A stretch of 64,000 bases of DNA from Prauserella marina. Lineage in GTDB: Bacteria > Actinomycetota > Actinomycetes > Mycobacteriales > Pseudonocardiaceae. The DNA lies in contig NZ_CP016353.1 of assembly GCF_002240355.1 (NCBI RefSeq), forward strand, positions 5,433,001 to 5,497,000. Reading direction: 5' to 3'. The position numbers and the translations under genes are program-made. Positions 46,918 to 55,084 of this stretch are shown here, one piece after another (position 1 is the stretch's first letter; the number at the start of each line of letters is the position of its first letter). Under the pieces are notes generated by a model. That model was not told the origin of the DNA. It saw only the letters and a program-made list of their open reading frames with translations, and made no database searches.

Positions 46918-48138
46918 GTGGGTACTACGACAGCGCCGCGGATGAGCGCCGCGATCCGCAATCCCGAGTTCCGGGCGCTGTGGGTTGCCGAAGCGCAGTC
47001 CGTCCTCGGCGACCACCTCACGACGGTGGCACTCGCGATCATGGTCTACGACCGCACCGGCTCCGCGCTGTGGGCGGCCATCGTCTACGCCCTCACCTTT
47101 CTCCCCGCGCTGGCCGGTGGGCTGGGGCTGTCACAGATCGCCGACCGCTACCCGAGGCGCACGGTGCTCGTCGTCGCGGCGACGATTCAGGCAGGGCTCG
47201 TCGCGCTCATGGCGATTCCGGGAACACCGCTCGCACTGCTGTGTGTGCTCGTCGTGTTCGTCAGACTCGTCGGCGCGCCCGTCAACGCCGCGCAGAACGC
47301 ACTGACCCGAGAAGTCTTCACCGACGACGAGCTCTACCTGCGCAGCCAGGATCTGCGAGGGATCACGTCCAACATCGCGATCCTCGTCGGGCTCGGTGGT
47401 GGCGGCCTGCTCGTCACGGCCGTAGGCCCCTCGTGGGCACTCGCGCTCGACGCGGTCAGCTTCCTCGTCGCCGCGCTCGTCGTCAGATTGCTCGTCCGCA
47501 GGCGCCCCGCGGCGGGCGCTCCCGACGACGCGTGGTTCGGCGCCGTCCAATGGGTCTTCGGTCAGCGCAGGCTCAGAGTGCTGCTCGCGTTCTCGTGGCT
47601 CGTCGGGCTCGCCGTCATCCCGGAAGGACTCGCGGCACCGCTCGCCCACCAGATCGGCGCCGCCGATCAGGCCGTCGGCTGGTTGCTCGCGGCAGACCCC
47701 GTCGGCTTCATCATCGGCACCTTCATCCTCTCCCGCTTCGTCTCGGCGGAAAACCGGCGCAGGGTCATGGGCGCGCTCGCGACGGCCGCCTCGGCGTTCC
47801 TCATCGCGTTCGCGATAGAGCCGAGTCTGCCGGTCGCACTGGTGCTGTTGGCACTCGCCGGTGCGGCGGGTGCATACATCATCACCGTGGGCGCAACGTT
47901 CATCACCTGGGTGCCCAACGAGTTACGCGGCGGAGCGGGCGGTGTCTACCGCACCGGATTGCGGGTGGCGCAGGGCATCGGCGTCGCGCTGGGCGGAGTC
48001 CTCGCGGATCTGGTCGGGTCGGCGACCACCGCGATCGCGATAGCCGGTATCGCGGGCGTCGTGTGCACGATCCCGGTCGCATTGTCGTGGACCAAGGTTC
48101 GCACCGCACAGGAAACTGCCACTCCGGGGCTCGCATGA
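46918..48138 (+). CDS. MFS transporter (12-segment, enterobactin-exporter-like)
   Basis: 406 residues, about 12 membrane segments. NPEFRALWVAEAQSVLGDHLTTVALAIMVYDRTGSALWAAIVYALTFLPALAGGLGLSQIADRYPRR is the first third with motif A (IADRYPRR). The family exports siderophores, drugs or peptides. GTG 46918 has AGGGTGA and GAG upstream. It is convergent with the hexapeptide array that begins 40 bases after its stop, so it might export that peptide; this is speculation by position only. Confidence 0.85.
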   Translation: MGTTTAPRMSAAIRNPEFRALWVAEAQSVLGDHLTTVALAIMVYDRTGSALWAAIVYALTFLPALAGGLGLSQIADRYPRRTVLVVAATIQAGLVALMAIPGTPLALLCVLVVFVRLVGAPVNAAQNALTREVFTDDELYLRSQDLRGITSNIAILVGLGGGGLLVTAVGPSWALALDAVSFLVAALVVRLLVRRRPAAGAPDDAWFGAVQWVFGQRRLRVLLAFSWLVGLAVIPEGLAAPLAHQIGAADQAVGWLLAADPVGFIIGTFILSRFVSAENRRRVMGALATAASAFLIAFAIEPSLPVALVLLALAGAAGAYIITVGATFITWVPNELRGGAGGVYRTGLRVAQGIGVALGGVLADLVGSATTAIAIAGIAGVVCTIPVALSWTKVRTAQETATPGLA

Positions 48139-48178
48139 ACGGGCGCGGCGGGAACGAAAGAAGAATATTCCGCTTAAA

Positions 48179-48199
48179 TCAGAAGTCACGGTCGGACAC
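48179..48199 (-). CDS. Mini-ORF 5: hexapeptide MSDRDF
   Basis: GTG start, five sense codons, TGA. AGGAGG (48208-48213) lies 8 bases upstream, the best of the five ribosome sites. The peptide equals mini-ORF 3, although the two lie 158 bases apart in otherwise unrelated spacer. It is the last of the array; the convergent MFS gene ends 40 bases further on, so no downstream gene could use it as a leader. Confidence 0.65.
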   Translation of the reverse strand: MSDRDF

Positions 48200-48264
48200 T
48201 GCCGACACCTCCTGGTCGCGATTAATCAGAAATGACTGGGTGTATACAGAATGACAGCGCGTAC

Positions 48265-48285
48265 TCAGAAATCGCGGTCGGTCAC
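48265..48285 (-). CDS. Mini-ORF 4: hexapeptide MTDRDF
   Basis: GTG start and TGA stop; GAGGAG (48293-48298) upstream. The Arg codon is CGC and the second Asp GAT, while mini-ORFs 3 and 5 use CGT and GAC: synonymous change with the peptide kept. A worn copy ending in HF-stop (about 48227-48245) separates it from mini-ORF 5. Confidence 0.65.
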   Translation of the reverse strand: MTDRDF

Positions 48286-48336
48286 TTTACTACTCCTCTG
48301 GCATCAGGGGGACAGTGGTCTCAGGGAGCGACTGAC

Positions 48337-48357
48337 TCAGAAGTCACGGTCCGACAC
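48337..48357 (-). CDS. Mini-ORF 3: hexapeptide MSDRDF
   Basis: GTG start and TGA stop; AAGGAGG (48364-48370) 6 bases upstream. The Ser codon is TCG here and TCC in mini-ORF 5. Start-to-start distance to mini-ORF 4 is 72 bases. Confidence 0.65.
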   Translation of the reverse strand: MSDRDF

Positions 48358-48404
48358 GGGAAACCTCCTTCGGTGGCGCTGATGAATAGGACTGTGACAA
48401 CGGC

Positions 48405-48425
48405 TCAGAAATCACGGTCAGCCAC
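48405..48425 (-). CDS. Mini-ORF 2: hexapeptide MADRDF
   Basis: GTG start and TGA stop; GGAGG (48432-48436) 6 bases upstream. Second Asp codon is GAT. Start-to-start distance to mini-ORF 3 is 68 bases. Confidence 0.65.
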   Translation of the reverse strand: MADRDF

Positions 48426-48474
48426 GAGGCACCTCCACGACGAACGCAATCAACCAACACTTGTTTGTTCTAGA

Positions 48475-48495
48475 TCAGAAGTTACGGCCAGACAA
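48475..48495 (-). CDS. Mini-ORF 1: hexapeptide MSGRNF
   Basis: TTG start and TGA stop; GGAGG (48506-48510) 10 bases upstream. It is the most divergent member (Asp to Gly and Asp to Asn) and the first in transcription order. Start-to-start distance to mini-ORF 2 is 70 bases. Confidence 0.55.
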   Translation of the reverse strand: MSGRNF

Positions 48496-48602
48496 GAGGT
48501 GAACACCTCCGATCGCTTTCCGGCCGATGTGTCGGGCAACCTTACACACCGGGCCCGGCGTCCTCGCCTACACGAAAGTTCTGGCGCGGTGAGATGATAC
48601 CC

Positions 48603-48627
48603 CGTGCGAGAGGAAAGACCTCTCGCA
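48603..48627 (+). other. Perfect 10-bp hairpin upstream of the GGDEF gene
   Basis: GTGCGAGAGG-AAAGA-CCTCTCGCAC. It lies in the 329-base divergent space between the mini-ORF array (minus) and the GGDEF gene (plus, start 48825). It may be a leader structure or an attenuator; no riboswitch pattern was recognised. Confidence 0.5.
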
Positions 48628-48824
48628 CGCGAACGGCCGGTGGCCGGCTTGGCAAGGGAACTACAGAGCTGCTGGAGGTTCGGCGAGTGCCGCTGACGCC
48701 ACACGGCCGACCGCCACCGTCGTCTCCCGCCCCTGGTGGGACGGCACATCACGGCGCCGAAGCCCCCGAGGAACGCCCCGAGAATTCGCGGCGGGACGAC
48801 AGCACGACAGCAGGGGGTGAGCCC

Positions 48825-50102
48825 GTGAACGCGACGAGACGTCACCCGAGACACCCCCGCGACTGGGCGTTGTGGCGCAGGCCGAAAAGTTTCATCGCCT
48901 TCCTGCTCACCATGGAAGCGTTGTCGCTCATCGGGTTTACCCTTGCCTTCGCGAGGTCGTCGACACCCACCGCGACCGACTGGATGCGATTTGCCATCCT
49001 CGCCGCCGGCGCGACAGTCCATATCCAACTAACCCGGCGCCAGGAAGAACGAAGGCGTAACCGCACCAAGACCGTTCTCATCGACCTCATCGCGGTATGG
49101 GTCTTCCCCGCGATTCTCGTTCTACCAGCGCCACTGGTCGTCTTGCTCGTGCTGCTCACCCGCGTTCAACGGTGGTTCACCGCGCGCAGGCCAGCACACA
49201 ACTTCGTGTTTTCAGCGATTTCCCACAGTCTGGCCGCCGCACTCGCGCAAATGACGTATGTCTCACTGGGACCGCACGACTGGCTTTCGTTGAGTGGCTG
49301 GGGATCGCTCCGCGAATTCGGCTTCATTCTGCTCGCCGCGATTGTCTATGAAGGCGTACAGGTCGTGTACGTCGGCGGGATTCTCACGCTGTCCTCGCCC
49401 GACCCGACCGTGCGGACCGTTCTGGGAAGCAAGGCGGACAACCTGCTTGAGGCGATCACGACGGGCCTCGGCGCGATCACCGCCGTCCTGCTTGTCACGA
49501 TGCCGCCGACCGTGGCGATCATGGCCGTCGTCACCGTCGTGTTCAACCGGCTCGCCGAACTCGACCAATTGCAGGACGACGTCGTCACCGATTCGAAAAC
49601 CGGTCTGCTCAACATGCGGGGCTGGTCCGAATCCGCGGAGCGGGCACTGAGCAGGGTGGGCAGAGCCGACGGCAATCTCGCCATGCTGATGATCGACCTC
49701 GACCACTTCAAGTGGATCAACGACACCTTCGGCCATCCGGCTGGCGACGACGTGCTCATCTCGGTCGCCAAGGTGCTCGGTGAGGTCACGCGGCCCGCGG
49801 ACATCGTCGGCAGATTCGGCGGCGAGGAATTCCTCGTACTGCTGCCCGACGCCGACGCGGCGGCAGCGGAGATGGCCGCGGAACGCATGCGCGACACCAT
49901 CGCGAAACTGCACATCGACACCACCGACAAGCGCGGAGAGGAAACCACCATCACCGAAAGGACGACCTCGATCGGCGTCGCCGTCTATCCGCGACACGCC
50001 AGCACCCTCCAGGGCCTTGTCCAGGCCGCCGACGCCGCCGTCTACGAAGCGAAAGAACACGGACGCAACCAAGTGCGCTTCGCGCCGTCTTTGAACCAGT
50101 AG
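48825..50102 (+). CDS. Membrane GGDEF diguanylate cyclase
   Basis: 425 residues. About six membrane segments in the first 230 residues (FIAFLLTMEALSLIGFTLAFA, LIAVWVFPAILVLPAPLVVLLVLL and others) are followed by a GGDEF domain: TDSKTGLLNMRGW, LMIDLDHFKWINDTFGHPAGDDVL, VGRFGGEEFLVLLPDA and TTSIGVAVYP. The active-site motif is intact (GGEEF), so it should make cyclic di-GMP from two GTP. No EAL domain follows. GTG 48825 has AGGGGGTGA upstream. Divergent from the hexapeptide array. Confidence 0.9.
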   Translation: MNATRRHPRHPRDWALWRRPKSFIAFLLTMEALSLIGFTLAFARSSTPTATDWMRFAILAAGATVHIQLTRRQEERRRNRTKTVLIDLIAVWVFPAILVLPAPLVVLLVLLTRVQRWFTARRPAHNFVFSAISHSLAAALAQMTYVSLGPHDWLSLSGWGSLREFGFILLAAIVYEGVQVVYVGGILTLSSPDPTVRTVLGSKADNLLEAITTGLGAITAVLLVTMPPTVAIMAVVTVVFNRLAELDQLQDDVVTDSKTGLLNMRGWSESAERALSRVGRADGNLAMLMIDLDHFKWINDTFGHPAGDDVLISVAKVLGEVTRPADIVGRFGGEEFLVLLPDADAAAAEMAAERMRDTIAKLHIDTTDKRGEETTITERTTSIGVAVYPRHASTLQGLVQAADAAVYEAKEHGRNQVRFAPSLNQ

Positions 50103-50173
50103 CCTTGGCACGAACCCGAACATCGGGGGTTACCCCGATGTTCCTTCCCCCGCACGCTGACACCCTGGAGACC

Positions 50174-52354
50174 ATGACCGCGGCGACCGAGGAGAATGCC
50201 GCGCCCGCGGCCAGACGTGGGCGCGGCATTCTCGGCACATCGGGATGGGTCGCGCTACTCGTGCTCGTGGTGACCGCGTTCGGTTTCGTGGCTTCCCGTT
50301 CGGAGCCCGCGGCCTACACCGGCCCGCGCGACGACGACGTCGTCGCGGCACAGCGCGCCGTCGACGCCCTGCTCACCCCTGGGCCTCGTCCAGAGGCGCT
50401 CTCCTTGCTTCCCTCCGACTTCACCTCGGTCACCGGCGTTGAACCAGGCCAGTCCGCCGCGATGGACGGCACGGTAAGGGCTGTCCACGTCGACGGCGGG
50501 TGCTCGACCCCATGGGGCGACGACGACACCCGATGGGATTTCGGCACTCCGTGCCGCGCGCACGACCTCGGTTACGACCTGCTGCGGTACGCGGAAAAGA
50601 AAGGACAGCCGCTCCCCCCGGAGACGAGGCGAGCGCTTGACGACCGGCTCTCCGCCGACATGCATGCCACGTGCGCGATCAACCCCCGGGATTCCGAGGG
50701 CATGTGCGAGACGGTCGCCGACCTCTACTCGGCTGGGATCGTCGTGAACTCGTGGCACCAGCGATGGGGTCCTCCGGTCGGCGAACCGATCGTGCCGATA
50801 CTCGCAGGCGTCGCGGTCATCGGTTTCCTGCTGTCGTTCCGGCTGCGCGGCTGGCTGTTGCTGCGAAGGAGCAGACCACGTCCCGCACCGGCGCCGAAGG
50901 CCGCGCCGGTGCCAGGCCGCAGGTGGACGTTGCTCGGGGTCGCCAGTATCTCGCTGCTCGTACTCGGCGAATCCGCCGTGGCGCTCGCGAAGTGGGCCGG
51001 TGCGAGTGAAAGCTGGCTCTGGCCGTTCACCTGGCTGGCGCAACTCGCCTTCGTCTTCTTCTTCGCGGGCGGGCACGCCAACTCGGCGGGCTGGCTCGCC
51101 GTCGTGCGCTCCGGCGGTGGCTATCGCGAATACCTCGTGCACAGGGCGAGCTGGTTACTGCGGCTCACCATGGTGTTCGCCGTCGTGGCCTTCGCGGTGC
51201 CGACGGCTCTCGAACTGCTCAAGATCCCCTCGGGCACAACGGAAACCGTCATCAGGATCGCGCTCCATCCACTGTGGCTACTCGGCGTCTACGTACTCGC
51301 CACGGCCGCGACTCCCGCATTGCTCGCCGTGCACAGGAAAGCGCCGGTATCCGGACTTTTCGGCTTGTTCGGTCTGCTGGTCGTCGCCGAGATCGGTGCG
51401 ATCCGCACCGGCTCGCACGTGCTCGGCGCCGTCGCGGGCCTCGGCCTCGCGCTACTGGCGCAACAGTTGGCCTTCGCCAACGCCGACCGGGTCCGCATGC
51501 GCAGGTGGGCGTTGGCCGCCGTCGCGGCGATGGGCACCGCGGGTCTCGTCACCGGAGTCGCGCTCGGCGCCTTCCCACTGACCATGCTCGGCGCGCCGGA
51601 CGCCTCACCAACGCTGGCAGGTCCGACGCTCCCCGTCCTTTTGCTCGGCATCGTCCAGCTCAGCCTGCTCGGTCTCGTGCGAGAACCACTGTCCGCGCTG
51701 GCGAGAACACCCTTCATGCTGCGGGTCGCGGCTTTCGCCTCACGGGCTCCGATGACCCTGTACCTGATCTTCCTCGCGGCCATGCTGCTGCTGGTCGCAC
51801 TGGTCTACCTGCCGGCCCGGCTCGGTGACGGCGCGGCCTGGTTGCTGCGCCCGCAGCCGTTGCTCGCGCTGGCGTTGCTCGCGGTTCCGGCCGCCGCGGT
51901 CTTCTGGTGGTTCGAACGACACCTCGGTCACCACCCGCCCTCGCCGCCGACCGGGCCCGGGCACTCGGGAAGGTTCGACAAGACGCTCGCCTACGCGGCG
52001 ACGGCCGCGGGCATCGGGTTCGCCACCATCGGCGTTTTCGGATTCGCCCTCACCACATTCGGTGGCTCCCAGGACTCGATCCTCACCGGCGTCGCGCTCG
52101 ATCCCATTCAGAGCCTGGTGCATCTGCTGCTGGGGATGTCCCTGTTGCACACGGTACGAACGGGTGCGAGCAACGCTCCCAGCACCTGGCTACTCACCGC
52201 TGTCGCTTCCGTACCGCCGTTACTTTCCGCAACCAGCGGGTCCTCGGTGGACGCGATCGGCCTGAGCGTTCACGGCGTCACGGCGGTCCTGGCCATTGGC
52301 TTGGTGCTGGCTACGGCCTGGACGACGCGCATGACTACCCGCTACGCCACGTGA
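50174..52354 (+). CDS. Prokaryotic phospholipase A2 domain fused to a polytopic membrane protein
   Basis: 726 residues. After one membrane anchor comes an outside domain with DGGCSTPWGDDDTRWDFGTPCRAHDLGYDLLRYA and DRLSADMHATCAIN, the CxxHDxxY active-site helix and paired Cys of bacterial PLA2. A further 10-12 membrane segments follow: a middle block like DUF418/acyltransferase-type proteins and a last part (LDPIQSLVHLLLGMSLLHTV) like DUF4383. The set suggests lipid cleavage or remodelling at the outer face of the membrane. ATG 50174 has GGAG close by; ATG 50138 is an alternative. Confidence 0.7.
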   Translation: MTAATEENAAPAARRGRGILGTSGWVALLVLVVTAFGFVASRSEPAAYTGPRDDDVVAAQRAVDALLTPGPRPEALSLLPSDFTSVTGVEPGQSAAMDGTVRAVHVDGGCSTPWGDDDTRWDFGTPCRAHDLGYDLLRYAEKKGQPLPPETRRALDDRLSADMHATCAINPRDSEGMCETVADLYSAGIVVNSWHQRWGPPVGEPIVPILAGVAVIGFLLSFRLRGWLLLRRSRPRPAPAPKAAPVPGRRWTLLGVASISLLVLGESAVALAKWAGASESWLWPFTWLAQLAFVFFFAGGHANSAGWLAVVRSGGGYREYLVHRASWLLRLTMVFAVVAFAVPTALELLKIPSGTTETVIRIALHPLWLLGVYVLATAATPALLAVHRKAPVSGLFGLFGLLVVAEIGAIRTGSHVLGAVAGLGLALLAQQLAFANADRVRMRRWALAAVAAMGTAGLVTGVALGAFPLTMLGAPDASPTLAGPTLPVLLLGIVQLSLLGLVREPLSALARTPFMLRVAAFASRAPMTLYLIFLAAMLLLVALVYLPARLGDGAAWLLRPQPLLALALLAVPAAAVFWWFERHLGHHPPSPPTGPGHSGRFDKTLAYAATAAGIGFATIGVFGFALTTFGGSQDSILTGVALDPIQSLVHLLLGMSLLHTVRTGASNAPSTWLLTAVASVPPLLSATSGSSVDAIGLSVHGVTAVLAIGLVLATAWTTRMTTRYAT

Positions 52355-52484
52355 TCGCCATTCCACTGCCGGGTGGTACCCACCATTGCCACCAAACTGT
52401 GTGGCACCCTACGACAACCTGGGTCCCCATCAGGACGTCACAGTAAAAGGACCTGATAACTCGTCTGCGAAAGGAGCCGTTGGC

Positions 52485-54206
52485 GTGGACTACCCGCCGC
52501 GGAATTCTCCGCGTGGCCGTGGTCCCGAGAGGCCGTGGCAGGACCCAGCCAACGCAGGCAGACCCGGTCCACCACCTCCCGGAAGGCAGGGGCAGCCACC
52601 CCGCAGGGCCAATCCGTCCGGCGGCCCTCCCTCAGGGAACCGGCGGCCACCGCCGCAGCGCCCCGGCGGAAGCAGCGGCGGCGGACCCCCTCGTCCTCCG
52701 GCACGCAAGCGCCCACCTCCCCCTCCGCCACCACGCAAACGCAGGATGCGCGGAGCGAAGATCGCGCTGGCACTGGTCTCAGCGCTGGTGATGAGCCTTA
52801 CCGGTTACGCCTGGGCCGCGATGCAGGGACTCGTCAGCGGGCTGACGGTCGCCGACGTCATCGGCGAACACGGCGGCGGCGAGAAGCCGGCGGACGGCGC
52901 CCGCGACATCCTGCTCGTCGGCATGGACAGCAGGACCGACGCGCAGGGCAACCCGCTGTCGGAAGAGATGCTGGCCAAGCTCAAAGCGGGCGTCTCGGAC
53001 GGCGAACTCAACACCGACACGCTGATCTTCGTGCACATTCCCAACGACGGCAGCAAGGCGGTGGCCATCTCACTGCCGCGAGACTCCTACGTCGAGATTC
53101 CGGGATACGGCGAGCACAAGATCAACTCCGCGTACGCGCGCGCCAAGTTCGCCGCGATGGACCGGCTCAAGCAAGAGGGCCTCACCGACCAGAGGGAGCT
53201 CGAAGTCCAGAGCAACCAGGAAGGCGCCAAGACCCTCATCGCGACGGTCGAGAAGCTCACCGGGTCCACAATCGACAACTACGCCTCGATCAACCTGCTC
53301 GGTTTCTACGACATCACCAGGGCGATCGGCGGTGTCGACGTCTGCCTCAACGAGGCGGTCGACGATCATTACTCCGGCGCGGATTTCCAGGCAGGCCAAC
53401 AAACCATCAGCGGATTCGACGCGCTCGCGTTCGTCCGCCAGCGGCACGGTCTGCTTCGCGGCGACCTAGACCGCGTTGTGCGGCAACAGGTCTTCATGGC
53501 CGGTCTCGCCCGCAAGGTCCTTTCCGCCGGAACGCTCACCGATCCGGCGAAGCTCAACAGCCTTGTCGACGCCATCCAGAAGTCCGTCGTCGTCAACAAG
53601 GGCTGGGACCTGCTCGGATTCGCCCAGCAGATGCGGGGACTCAGCGGCGGTCAGATCGAGTTCCGCACCATCCCCGTCGTCGACCCCGAGTACGACACGC
53701 CCGAGGACGGTCAGGCCATCCAGGTCGACCCCGCCGAGGTACGCGAGTTCGTGCAAGGGCTCTCCGGCGCACCGGAGAAGGAGACGCCTTCGGCTCCGGC
53801 CGCCGAGCCGGGTGAGGTGACGGTGGACGTGCTCAACGGCTCCAACATCACCGGTCTGGCAGGCACGATCTCTGAGAAGGCCGCCACGGCGGGATACTTG
53901 CAGGGCGAGGTGGACAACGCCTCGGCGAGGTCGACGAGCGTCATCGAGGTTCCTGAGGGGCAACGGGCGACCGGCGACGAGGTGGCCAAGGCCGTCGGCG
54001 GCGACATCTCGGTGCAGGAGAACGCCGAGGTACCCACAGGGCACGTGCGGGTCCTGCTCGGCCCCGACTATTCGGACACGTCTGGGCAAGGTGAGGCGGA
54101 GCCCGCGATGCAGCCGGACAACCTCGCCGGAGCCCAGCAGCCCCGGCAGCCTGCCGAGGACGAGGCACCCGCGATCACCGCCGACGGAGTCACCTGCGTC
54201 AACTGA
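52485..54206 (+). CDS. LCP (LytR-CpsA-Psr) family cell-wall glycopolymer ligase with LytR_C domain
   Basis: 573 residues. A Pro/Gly/Arg-rich cytoplasmic tail of about 85 residues leads to one membrane span (IALALVSALVMSLTGYAWAAM). The LCP domain has DILLVGMDSRTD, TDTLIFVHIPNDGSKAVAISLPRDSYVEIPGYG, KINSAYA, and DALAFVRQRHGLLRGDLDRVVRQQ (catalytic Arg/Asp set). A LytR_C domain (TVDVLNGSNITGLAGTISEKAATAGY) follows. It attaches arabinogalactan or similar polymers to peptidoglycan in relatives. GTG 52485 has AAAGGAG upstream. Confidence 0.93.
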   Translation: MDYPPRNSPRGRGPERPWQDPANAGRPGPPPPGRQGQPPRRANPSGGPPSGNRRPPPQRPGGSSGGGPPRPPARKRPPPPPPPRKRRMRGAKIALALVSALVMSLTGYAWAAMQGLVSGLTVADVIGEHGGGEKPADGARDILLVGMDSRTDAQGNPLSEEMLAKLKAGVSDGELNTDTLIFVHIPNDGSKAVAISLPRDSYVEIPGYGEHKINSAYARAKFAAMDRLKQEGLTDQRELEVQSNQEGAKTLIATVEKLTGSTIDNYASINLLGFYDITRAIGGVDVCLNEAVDDHYSGADFQAGQQTISGFDALAFVRQRHGLLRGDLDRVVRQQVFMAGLARKVLSAGTLTDPAKLNSLVDAIQKSVVVNKGWDLLGFAQQMRGLSGGQIEFRTIPVVDPEYDTPEDGQAIQVDPAEVREFVQGLSGAPEKETPSAPAAEPGEVTVDVLNGSNITGLAGTISEKAATAGYLQGEVDNASARSTSVIEVPEGQRATGDEVAKAVGGDISVQENAEVPTGHVRVLLGPDYSDTSGQGEAEPAMQPDNLAGAQQPRQPAEDEAPAITADGVTCVN

Positions 54207-54259
54207 GCCCCAAGGTGGCCGGGTGAGCCCATCCAGCCCCTTTTGCTACTCCATTCGGG

Positions 54260-54326
54260 GTACTTCGGGACTTTCGGAGGAGTTTTCTTCCCAACCCGCG
54301 TAAGCGGAGGGCACTTCGGGCCTTTC
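54260..54326. promoter_or_regulatory. Two 16-base direct repeats upstream of the XRE gene
   Basis: GTACTTCGGGACTTTC (54260-54275) and GCACTTCGGGCCTTTC (54311-54326) agree at 14 of 16 positions and are 51 bases apart, close to five helical turns. They may bind the XRE regulator itself or another dimeric protein. Confidence 0.4.
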
Positions 54327-54404
54327 ACTGCCGTGAAGAACGTATGCACTGTGCCGGCGCAGCCGGTGCACGGCATCCCACGCGGTGCGAGCAGGGGACC
54401 TGGA

Positions 54405-54872
54405 GTGCTGATCGACGCGGACGCATACCAGCGCGTACTCGGAGAAGAACTACGCAAGCTCCGCAAGAAACGAGGATGGACGCGCAAAGAACTCAACCAG
54501 CGGTTGCAGAGCGACATCTCGCTGCAAACACTCGCCACCTACGAGCTGGGCACGCGGCAATGCTCGGTGGTGCGGCTCGTCGAGTTGTGCGTCGCGATGG
54601 ACGAGCTCCCGCAGAATCTGCTGGCCAGGGTCCACAGGAGAGTGTTCTCCGAAGAGCCGGGCAGGGTCAGGTTGAATCTGGCGAAGATAGTCGCCGATGA
54701 GCAGCCCGAATTGCTGCCACTGCGCCGATGGGCGACGGGGAGGCTGGCGCAGTCTCCCGGCCAGGAGGTGCAGCTCGACGTCTCGGCTTTGGACTGGATG
54801 GCGCAGTTGTGCGGATTGCGGACCCAGGACCTCATGGACCGGTTGCGAAGACTCTCCAGCCTCGGCGTATGA
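54405..54872 (+). CDS. XRE-family DNA-binding regulator
   Basis: 155 residues. YQRVLGEELRKLRKKRGWTRKELNQRLQSDISLQTLATYELGTRQCSVVRLVELCVAMDELPQNLLARV is a helix-turn-helix of XRE type. The C-terminal half (VRLNLAKIVADEQPELLPLRRWATGRL) is a conserved extension seen in single-copy actinobacterial regulators. The gene's target is not known. GTG 54405 opens directly at the conserved part. Direct repeats lie upstream; a 21-bp array follows the stop. Confidence 0.8.
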   Translation: MLIDADAYQRVLGEELRKLRKKRGWTRKELNQRLQSDISLQTLATYELGTRQCSVVRLVELCVAMDELPQNLLARVHRRVFSEEPGRVRLNLAKIVADEQPELLPLRRWATGRLAQSPGQEVQLDVSALDWMAQLCGLRTQDLMDRLRRLSSLGV

Positions 54873-54895
54873 CGGGCCGTGGTGGCCCGGACCGC

Positions 54896-54979
54896 GAGTC
54901 CCGCACCCAGGACGGCGAGATCCGCGCTCGGCCGCGCGAGATCCCCATCCGTGCCGTCGAGATCCGCGCTCGGCGGGAT
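54896..54979 (+). repeat. 21-bp repeat array E
   Basis: Four contiguous 21-base units starting 54896 (cap GAGTCCCGCACCCAGG), 54917 (GAGATCCGCGCTCGG), 54938 (GAGATCCCCATCCG) and 54959 (GAGATCCGCGCTCGG). Located between the convergent XRE regulator and the monooxygenase gene. Confidence 0.88.
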
Positions 54980-55084
54980 TCGCGGCTCCGGGCACCCTGA
55001 CGGCCACGGCCGTTGTCACGCCAGTTCACACCGACTCCACAATGGCCGGTGACAGCCGCGCCGCGACCGATACCGCTTTCGCGG

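Noticed and set aside
48227-48260. A sixth complete hexapeptide ORF in the mini-gene array
   Set aside because: The copy keeps HF-stop but has no start codon at the right distance and no ribosome site; treated as a worn remnant.
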